Shown: in pieces, positions 19,701 to 26,165 of the stretch | Numbering within the stretch: the first letter of the stretch is position 1 | Layout of the letters: each line of letters begins with the position of its first letter | The notes under the pieces: model-generated | Databases searched by the model: none | Seen by the model: only the letters and a program-made list of their open reading frames with translations | Told to the model about the DNA's origin: nothing | Made by a program: the position numbers and the translations under genes | Assembly: GCF_002215215.1 (NCBI RefSeq) | Contig: NZ_CP018632.1 | Location: 1,072,001 to 1,136,000, forward strand | Origin: Granulosicoccus antarcticus IMCC3135 | Lineage (GTDB): Bacteria > Pseudomonadota > Gammaproteobacteria > Granulosicoccales > Granulosicoccaceae | Length of the DNA stretch: 64,000 bases | Direction: 5' to 3'

Positions 19701-20070
19701 CACGCAGGGCCTGGTCATCGGGTGTAGGGGCGGCGGTCTGGCGTTCTATCCAGCTGAGGATAGTGGCAGCCACATGTTTACAGTTGTAGCGTGCTGTACA
19801 CGAGCACTCACCATCGAAACGATGTGGTGCAATGGTTATGCGAGCGTGATAGGGCTCGGATTGGCTACCCTGAACGGTGCCGGAAAGCACACTGCTCTCG
19901 GGTATCCACTCTATCTCCTGTACAGCGCCACTGGCTTTGTACACTTGACCACGGGAAGTCGCCACTGAACCACAAAGTTCAATGACGTCGTCGAAATTTA
20001 AAATACGAGGCTGATTGTTCACCGGAGGATTGTACCCGCTACAGGCAATTGGTTTATGCTCAAGCGGCAC
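16732..20070 (-). CDS. SWIM zinc finger SNF2-family helicase
   Basis: The 1112-residue protein has an N-terminal SWIM zinc finger ([17 protein letters not shown], about residues 88-105) and a central region typical of bacterial SNF2 proteins. The ATPase motor contains [17 protein letters not shown] (motif I), [11 protein letters not shown] (motif II), LTGTPLEN (III) and [26 protein letters not shown] (motifs V and VI). It should translocate on double-stranded DNA; related HepA-like proteins recycle RNA polymerase or act in repair and stress. The start is a GTG at 20070, which overlaps the proX upstream region; GTG at 20022 is an alternative. It converges with the symporter with nine bases between stops. 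Confidence 0.93.
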   Translation of the reverse strand: [1112 protein letters not shown]

Positions 20071-20088
20071 CTTTTAGAAGACTTCGTG

Positions 20089-21093
20089 ATGAAAAAAATG
20101 AATAAGACCCATGCCATGCCATGGCTGACATCGGCAATGAGTCCTGTGAAAAGCGTTGGCAGCACATTAATTGCCACCGTTGTCTATGCAAGCTTCGCAG
20201 CAACTCCGGCCTTTGCGGCCGAACCTGATAGCTGCAAGAGCGTTCGATTCTCTGATGTCGGCTGGACCGACATCACGGCCACCACAGCTCTGGCATCCAC
20301 TGTACTGGAGGCCATCGGCTATGAGCCTGAAGCGCAGGTACTTAGTGTACCCGTAACCTATACATCCTTGAAGAATGGCGATATTGATGTGTTTCTGGGT
20401 AACTGGATGCCAACGATGGAAGCTGATATAGCTCCCTACCGTGAAGAAGGTTCGGTAGATGTCGTACGCACCAATCTGGAAGGTGCCAAATACACTCTGG
20501 CTGTAAACAGTGCTGCAGCCGAGCTGGGTATCAAGAATTTTGCCGATATTGCCTCCCATGCCGACGCGCTGGATGAGAGCATCTACGGAATTGAACCGGG
20601 CAACGATGGTAACCGACTCATTCAGGACATGCTGGATAAAGATGCATTTAATCTGAAAGAATTCAAGGTTGTTGAGTCCAGCGAGCAGGGCATGCTGGCT
20701 CAGGTGGCACGTGCTACCAAGCGTGACAACCCGGTTGTCTTCCTGGGTTGGGAGCCACATCCGATGAATGCCAATTTTGATCTTACCTATCTGGAAGGTG
20801 GTGATGATTTCTTCGGACCGAATCTGGGCGGTGCAACGGTTGATACCAATGTACGTGGAGGATATGTAGAAGAATGTGCCAACGTGGGTCAGTTGCTGAA
20901 GAATCTGTCGTTTACGCTGGCGATGGAAAACGAGGTGATGGCGGCTATTCTTGATGATGGACAGGAGCCTATGGATGCGGCCAAAGCCTGGCTGAGCGCC
21001 AATCCGGAGTCACTTGCAGGCTGGCTTGAGGGTGTCAATACGGTTGATGGCGAGCCGGCACTGGACGCAGCACAGGTAGCGCTGGGTCTGTAA
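20089..21093 (+). CDS. proX: Glycine betaine/choline ABC transporter substrate-binding protein
   Basis: The 334-residue periplasmic protein starts at ATG 20089 with a signal peptide cut at AFA-AEPDS. Its mature part has the OpuAC fold: VRFSDVGWTDITATTALAS, VFLGNWMPTM and FLGWEPHPMN, with tryptophans suited to form the aromatic box for a quaternary amine. A longer start at 20056 gives an unlikely N-terminal extension. The permease gene follows after 48 bases and the ATPase after that, so this is the first gene of a complete importer operon. Uptake of choline or glycine betaine for osmoprotection or as nutrient is the expected role. Confidence 0.92.
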   Translation: MKKMNKTHAMPWLTSAMSPVKSVGSTLIATVVYASFAATPAFAAEPDSCKSVRFSDVGWTDITATTALASTVLEAIGYEPEAQVLSVPVTYTSLKNGDIDVFLGNWMPTMEADIAPYREEGSVDVVRTNLEGAKYTLAVNSAAAELGIKNFADIASHADALDESIYGIEPGNDGNRLIQDMLDKDAFNLKEFKVVESSEQGMLAQVARATKRDNPVVFLGWEPHPMNANFDLTYLEGGDDFFGPNLGGATVDTNVRGGYVEECANVGQLLKNLSFTLAMENEVMAAILDDGQEPMDAAKAWLSANPESLAGWLEGVNTVDGEPALDAAQVALGL

Positions 21094-21141
21094 GCAAATG
21101 CCGATCGCACTCGATAACGTCAGTCAGAAGGTTGCTTGAAC

Positions 21142-21981
21142 ATGGAATGGCTGACTGATACCAAAGTTCCGATCGGCAAACTGATAGCCCGATTCGTTGA
21201 TTTTCTCAATGATCACGCATCGGGTTTCTTCGATGCCATTTCAGAGTCTCTGGAGTGGTTGATCGAAGGTTCGACCGACCTGCTGGTGGCGGTGCCACCA
21301 CTGGTTCTGATTGCGCTGATCACCGCACTGGCCTGGTGGCTTCACCGGCGCCGCGGTTTGACGATCTTCACCGCGCTGTCCTTATTGCTGGTCATCAACC
21401 TGGGTCTGTGGGAAGAGACCGTGCAAACCCTGGTGCTGGTGCTCTACGCCACCATGTTCTGCATGCTGATAGGCGTGCCGCTGGGAATTCATGCGGCACA
21501 CCACCCGCGCCTGAATGCCATGTTGCGACCTGTTCTGGACTTGATGCAGACAATCCCGACATTTGTATACCTGATTCCCACGCTCATTCTGTTTGGTCTG
21601 GGGGTGGTTCCGGGATTGATTTCCACCATCGTATTTGCTCTGGCGGCCCCTGTTCGCCTGACCAGCCTGGGGATTTCTGAAGTGCCCAAGAGTTTGCTGG
21701 AAGCGGGTGAGTCGTTTGGCTGTACACGGATGCAGCAGTTGTGGCGCATCGAATTGCCTCATGCCATGCCAACGATACTGGCCGGTCTGACTCAATGCAT
21801 CATGCTCTCGCTATCCATGGTGGTTATCGCCGCACTGGTCGGCGCTGATGGCCTGGGTAAACCGGTTGTCCGGGCGCTCAATACCGTCAATATCGAAAAA
21901 GGCTTCGAAGCCGGTCTCGCTATCGTGATTGTGGCCATTCTGCTTGATCGTCTGTGCCGTCAACGACCGCAGACGCCATGA
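21142..21981 (+). CDS. proW: Glycine betaine/choline ABC transporter permease
   Basis: The 279-residue inner-membrane protein has the ProW/OpuAB pattern: six or more helices, the LMQTIPTFVYLIPTLILFG stretch and the ATPase-contact loop EAGESFGCTRMQQLWRIELP. ATG 21142 is preferred because AGAAGG at 21126-21131 lies ten bases upstream; a TTG at 21136 is too close. It works with the neighbouring ProX-like binding protein and ProV-like ATPase. Confidence 0.93.
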   Translation: MEWLTDTKVPIGKLIARFVDFLNDHASGFFDAISESLEWLIEGSTDLLVAVPPLVLIALITALAWWLHRRRGLTIFTALSLLLVINLGLWEETVQTLVLVLYATMFCMLIGVPLGIHAAHHPRLNAMLRPVLDLMQTIPTFVYLIPTLILFGLGVVPGLISTIVFALAAPVRLTSLGISEVPKSLLEAGESFGCTRMQQLWRIELPHAMPTILAGLTQCIMLSLSMVVIAALVGADGLGKPVVRALNTVNIEKGFEAGLAIVIVAILLDRLCRQRPQTP

Positions 21982-22039
21982 GTGTCAGCACTTCAACTCA
22001 GGCTGCATGGCTTGAAATATCCTTGATCGAGACAATCGC

Positions 22040-23242
22040 ATGCCCATGACATCACAAACAGCAATCAGCATGAAGCAGGTTGATGTGCTGTTTGGGCCTG
22101 CCAAACAGCAGCCCCAGGCGTTGCAGTTGCTCGACAATGGCAAAAGTCGTGAGGAAATTCTGGAGCAAACAGGCATTGTGCTGGGTGTGGCAGATGCCTC
22201 TCTGGACGTGCCCGCCGGCTCCATCTCGGTTCTGATGGGCTTGTCCGGTTCGGGCAAGTCCTCATTGCTACGTTGTGTCAACGGTCTGAATACGGTGACA
22301 CGAGGAGTGCTTGAAGTGACTACGCGCGACGGTGTTGTCAATGTTTCAACCTGTAAGGGGCGAGAATTGCGACAGTTGCGCAGGAATAACCTGGCGATGG
22401 TGTTTCAGCAATTCGCCTTGCTGCCCTGGGCATCGGTGCGGGAAAACATCGGCTTCGGCTTGTCGGTGCGCGGCGAATCCGATGCAGCCATTCGGCAGCA
22501 AGTCGATGCTCAGCTGGAACTGGTCAGTTTGCAGGCCTGGGCTGACAAACCCATTCACACCTTGTCAGGCGGAATGCAGCAACGGGTAGGGCTGGCCCGT
22601 GCCTTCGCCACCGATGCTGATATTCTTTTGATGGATGAACCATTCTCGGCACTGGATCCTCTGATACGAGAGCATCTGCAGGATGAGCTACTGGAACTGC
22701 AGAGCCGTTTGAAGAAAACCATTCTATTCGTCAGTCATGACCTGGACGAGGCTCTGAAGCTTGGGAATCAGATCAGCATCATGGATGGTGGTCGCATTGT
22801 GCAGACAGGTACTGCCAACGATATCGTCTTCAGTTCCAAGACCGATTACGTCAGTCGCTTTGTTGCCAATATCAATCCATTGTCGGTACTCACAGCTGAT
22901 GCCATCATGCAACCACTGGAGCAGGTGGGCGACCATTTCGAGCATGCCGAGTCGGGCATGATCATTCGACAAGAGGCTGACGGGAAAACCCGCGTCAGCT
23001 ATCGCGGCGTGGAATGTGAGGTGCGAACCATTGATGAGTTGTCAGAGCAGGAGCAGGCCCCAGAGGAGCTTGCCGAGCAGAGGCCGCAGACGGTTCACGG
23101 TGTTCGCCCTGAAATGATGGTCAATTCCTTGTTGAAACTGGCTGCTGGCAGCGAATATCCGATCCTGGTGCAGAATGGCGATGGGATTTCATGTGGACTG
23201 ATTCGCGATTCTGACATCTTGATGGCTCTGCACAGTCGTTAA
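22040..23242 (+). CDS. proV: Glycine betaine/choline ABC transporter ATP-binding protein
   Basis: The 400-residue ATPase has Walker A GLSGSGKSS (67-75), a Q-loop in VFQQFALLPW, the signature LSGGMQQRVGLARA, Walker B ILLMDEPFSALD and the H-loop FVSHDLDEALK. The C-terminal part after about residue 280 resembles the CBS regulatory tail of ProV/OpuAA (EYPILVQNGDGISCGLIRDSDIL); in relatives it senses ionic strength. The N-terminal QTGIVLGVADASLDV insertion before the P-loop is also typical of ProV. It ends the proX-proW-proV operon. Confidence 0.94.
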   Translation: MPMTSQTAISMKQVDVLFGPAKQQPQALQLLDNGKSREEILEQTGIVLGVADASLDVPAGSISVLMGLSGSGKSSLLRCVNGLNTVTRGVLEVTTRDGVVNVSTCKGRELRQLRRNNLAMVFQQFALLPWASVRENIGFGLSVRGESDAAIRQQVDAQLELVSLQAWADKPIHTLSGGMQQRVGLARAFATDADILLMDEPFSALDPLIREHLQDELLELQSRLKKTILFVSHDLDEALKLGNQISIMDGGRIVQTGTANDIVFSSKTDYVSRFVANINPLSVLTADAIMQPLEQVGDHFEHAESGMIIRQEADGKTRVSYRGVECEVRTIDELSEQEQAPEELAEQRPQTVHGVRPEMMVNSLLKLAAGSEYPILVQNGDGISCGLIRDSDILMALHSR

Positions 23243-23412
23243 ATCTGCGTGGTTTCTCACGTTATGTTCAGGTTGTTGTGGCGCGGTTCTCGCTAATGAG
23301 CCTGTGGACGTCGTATTACAGGCAAAGCTGAATTTCTGGTAATCCGGAAGGGGCTAACCTGCGCGGTAAATGAGCCGATATCTCTTTCAAGTCATCGTAA
23401 GAGATACCCTCC

Positions 23413-23796
23413 ATGAAACAATCCATCGTCCGACTCAGTGCGGTACTCCTCGTCGCCGGCTCCTTGGGCGCCTGCGGCAGTAACGCACCCAAACCTGCAT
23501 CCGAACTTGCATTGGCAAGCTCTGCTCTCAAAAACGCTGAGACCTCGGGGGCGCGTGAATATGCTCCCATCGAACTGCGCATTGCTCGTGAAAAGCAGGC
23601 AGCCGCAGACAAGGCGGTGTCCAAAGAGCGTTATGGCAAGGCCCGGCAACTGAGTTCCGAAGCCCTTGCTGATGCCGAGCTGGCACGCGCCACGGCTGAT
23701 GCCGAGAAGTCTCGCCTCGCGCTCAAGGAGGCGCAGGACAACATCAAGATGATTCGCGAAGAAGCTGTTCGCACTTCAACCCGCACAGGTAAATGA
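23413..23796 (+). CDS. DUF4398 domain lipoprotein
   Basis: The 127-residue protein has a lipoprotein signal (VLLVAGSLGAC, Cys21) and an alanine-rich, highly charged helical domain: ASSALKNAETSGAREYAPIE, then REKQAAADKAVSKERY. This is the DUF4398 pattern, usually found in small outer-membrane lipoproteins encoded beside OmpA-family proteins. Its stop overlaps the next start (ATGA), giving tight coupling. It probably acts at the cell envelope; the exact role is unknown. Confidence 0.88.
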   Translation: MKQSIVRLSAVLLVAGSLGACGSNAPKPASELALASSALKNAETSGAREYAPIELRIAREKQAAADKAVSKERYGKARQLSSEALADAELARATADAEKSRLALKEAQDNIKMIREEAVRTSTRTGK

Positions 23797-23798
23797 TC

Positions 23799-24617
23799 AT
23801 GAAAAAAATACCTTTCCGACCATTGGTAACTGCTGCGCTGGTGTCGATGGCGATGACTGCTTGTAGCAGCGCACCTAAACAGAATGACTCTCTTAATCAG
23901 GCTCGTGCGGCCTATGAGAAGGCATCACAGGATGTCACACTGGTACGTCATGCACCGGAAGAACTCGATAAAGCCCGAGATGCTCTGGACGTGGCAGAAA
24001 GGCGCTGGAAACAGGATGAGAAGCCGGCAGATGTTGAGCATTTCTCCTACCTGGCCAGTCAGCGGGTGCGTATCGCCGAACAGATCGCCAAGAGTAACGA
24101 GATGGATCGCGAGTTGTCGGACATGGCGCTGGAGCGTCGCAGTGTGACACTGGACTTGCGTGAAGCCGAGCTGTCAAAGGTCAAGCTGGAAGCCAAGGCA
24201 CTACAGGATCAGATGAAGAACCTGAAGGCCGAAAAAACTGAACGCGGCATGGTGCTGACCTTGGGCGATGTGTTGTTCGAGGTGAATGAGGCCACGATGG
24301 CCCCGGGTGCCGGTCGTAACATTGCCAAGATCGCCTCATTCATGCGCAGCTATCCGGAACGGGTTGCTGTCATCGAAGGCCACACTGACAGCATGGGCGA
24401 TGATGAGTACAACCTGAGTCTGTCTCGTGATCGCGCATTCTCCATTCGACGGGCACTGATCAATGAAGGTATTTCACCATCACGAATCACGACGCAAGGA
24501 TTTGGTGAAGCTCTGCCGGTTGCCAGTAATACTAATTCTGCAGGCCGTCAGAAAAACCGCCGTGTTGAAATCATATTCCCGGATATGCCAACTCAGGTCA
24601 GTGAGTTCGAAGAGTAA
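23799..24617 (+). CDS. DUF4398-OmpA family lipoprotein
   Basis: The 272-residue protein has a lipobox (SMAMTAC), a DUF4398-like helical region (about residues 30-130) and a C-terminal OmpA peptidoglycan-binding domain: VLTLGDVLFEVNEATM, VIEGHTDSMGDDEYN, LSRDRAFSIRRALI and the conserved RRVEI. ATG 23799 follows an overlapping ATG at 23793; either may be used. It shares the helical domain with the gene just upstream, suggesting that the pair arose by duplication and works together to link outer membrane and cell wall. Confidence 0.92.
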   Translation: MKKIPFRPLVTAALVSMAMTACSSAPKQNDSLNQARAAYEKASQDVTLVRHAPEELDKARDALDVAERRWKQDEKPADVEHFSYLASQRVRIAEQIAKSNEMDRELSDMALERRSVTLDLREAELSKVKLEAKALQDQMKNLKAEKTERGMVLTLGDVLFEVNEATMAPGAGRNIAKIASFMRSYPERVAVIEGHTDSMGDDEYNLSLSRDRAFSIRRALINEGISPSRITTQGFGEALPVASNTNSAGRQKNRRVEIIFPDMPTQVSEFEE

Positions 24618-24640
24618 TCTGAAAGGTTCAAGATGACTCG

Positions 24641-24666
24641 CGTGCGGCAAGATTTATTGCCGCACG
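24641..24666. terminator. Strong hairpin between convergent genes, stop codon in the loop
   Basis: A perfect ten-base stem (CGTGCGGCAA at 24641-24650 with TTGCCGCACG at 24657-24666, six-base loop) lies between the OmpA-type gene and the small lipoprotein gene. The TAA of the minus-strand gene (24654-24656) is inside the loop. No T-run follows on either strand, so it may act as an mRNA 3' end stabiliser or a weak terminator. Confidence 0.5.
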
Positions 24667-25157
24667 TACTCCATCGCGACACCATCAGAGCCGACCATAA
24701 CGATACGGTTTGCGGAGAGTTCGTAGATATTGGCTTGTCCTGACAGATTCTTCTTCTGACTGAATGCCTTGCCAAGCAGGCTCGCCATCGGGTTCGAGCC
24801 ATCACTGATCACTTTCATTTCCAGGCCCTCGTGCGTGATCCTGTCTTCCTCCAGTTGCCAGCGACCGCTCATCTCGAAGGTCATGCCTCCCAGTGCTTTG
24901 GCCGACTCACCTTCTGGCGTAATCTGGCCTGTCAAGGTGCCGTCAGAGCGATACTCGATTGTTCTGCTCTGAGGTTCGGCTTGCGGGTAGGGGTTCAGAT
25001 CGGACATTGTCCACAGGCCCACCAGCTGCGATGGATTCGCTGAGCTCACTGTGTCGGCACCGGTGTAGGCAGGGCGTTCAGAAGGCTTTAATGAGGCACA
25101 GCTGGCCATTACCATCGTGCTGGCTAATACCGCGACTAATGAACTTTTCCTGATCAT
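24654..25157 (-). CDS. Small lipoprotein, possibly lipocalin-like
   Basis: The 167-residue product from the ATG at 25157 has a GGAAG ribosome-binding site and a lipoprotein signal (STMVMASC). The mature region begins with PSQLVGLWTMSDLNPYP and has alternating beta strands (IEYRSDGTLTGQI, MSGRWQLEEDRITHEG), the style of small lipocalin-like stress lipoproteins. That assignment is only by appearance. A longer open frame to 25265 lacks a signal sequence and is not used. The gene is monocistronic and converges with the OmpA-type gene. Confidence 0.75.
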   Translation of the reverse strand: MIRKSSLVAVLASTMVMASCASLKPSERPAYTGADTVSSANPSQLVGLWTMSDLNPYPQAEPQSRTIEYRSDGTLTGQITPEGESAKALGGMTFEMSGRWQLEEDRITHEGLEMKVISDGSNPMASLLGKAFSQKKNLSGQANIYELSANRIVMVGSDGVAMEYVRQ

Positions 25158-25292
25158 GATGGCTTCCAGTGAAAGATGTGTGGGCGTCATATGTGTTGTC
25201 AGTAAGTTCTGTGCCAGGCGGCTACAACACAAAGACTGATTATCGGGTTCCTGCCTGTAGGGCACAACTCGACGTAAGTACAGTGGCGATGC

Positions 25293-26165
25293 TCAGCCAC
25301 CCAGATCCGGTAATGCCTCGAGAAAGCGATTGATCGAGGCTGCGACGGGTTCGGGCGTGTCCATGTGTAGATGATGATGGCCAGGCAGCTTGGTACTCTG
25401 GCGCATCTGTAGACAGTTCAGGCGCTCTTCGGTATCGGCGCGGCTCGCCAGAAAGCCATCGTCTGCAATGATTGTCAATGTCTTGCAGGCAACAGCGCTC
25501 AATATGGCTTGCACCTGCGCCTGTGTCTGATATTGCGATGAGGCGTAGCGCCAGCGCGGATCAAAACGCCAGCGATAACCCTCTTCAGTCTGCATCAGCT
25601 GTCGGTCAATGATGAGCTTGGCTGAATGGGGGTGCATCTTCGCTGCACTCAAGCGCGCTTTGATGGCGCTCTCCTTGTTGGGAAAAACACGTGAGGTGAA
25701 TCGTTGCGGCCGACGCCGATCCTGCAGGGCGCGCACCATGCGTACCGGTAACTGGTCTGCCTCTTCGCTCAAGGGGCCGCTGCTATCCACCAGGGTCAGG
25801 CTCTGGACGATGTCAGGGTTGGCAACCGATAAAAGAGTTGCAATGGTGCCGCCCAGTGAGTGTCCGACCAGGTGGCAATCAGTCCAGCCCAGGGCTTCGA
25901 TGACCGCTGTCAGTTGATAGCTCATCTCGTGCAGTGAATAGCCTTGCGGCAAGGCATCGCTGTAGCCATGCCCCGGAAGATCTATCGCTACCAGGTCAAA
26001 AGCTGGCAGGTAGGGCATTAAAGGTACGAAGCTGTTGGCATTATCCAGCCAGCCGTGGATGCACAACATTCGTGGTGCCGCTTCGGCAGCAGGGTCGCGT
26101 TGACGAATGGCAGCAACAATCGACCCGTCGACCGGCAGAGTGATCGATTCCAGTTGTGGTCTCAT
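25293..26165 (-). CDS. Alpha/beta hydrolase (serine hydrolase type)
   Basis: The 290-residue enzyme has HGWLDN near residue 37 (oxyanion region), DLPGHGYSD at 62-70, the nucleophile elbow GHSLGG with Ser103, and a C-terminal HHHLHMD that carries the catalytic His. This is the layout of SERHL-like and BioH-like esterases; the substrate is not known. The start overlaps the stop of the acetyltransferase gene by four bases (ATGA), so the two are translationally coupled. Confidence 0.9.
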   Translation of the reverse strand: MRPQLESITLPVDGSIVAAIRQRDPAAEAAPRMLCIHGWLDNANSFVPLMPYLPAFDLVAIDLPGHGYSDALPQGYSLHEMSYQLTAVIEALGWTDCHLVGHSLGGTIATLLSVANPDIVQSLTLVDSSGPLSEEADQLPVRMVRALQDRRRPQRFTSRVFPNKESAIKARLSAAKMHPHSAKLIIDRQLMQTEEGYRWRFDPRWRYASSQYQTQAQVQAILSAVACKTLTIIADDGFLASRADTEERLNCLQMRQSTKLPGHHHLHMDTPEPVAASINRFLEALPDLGG

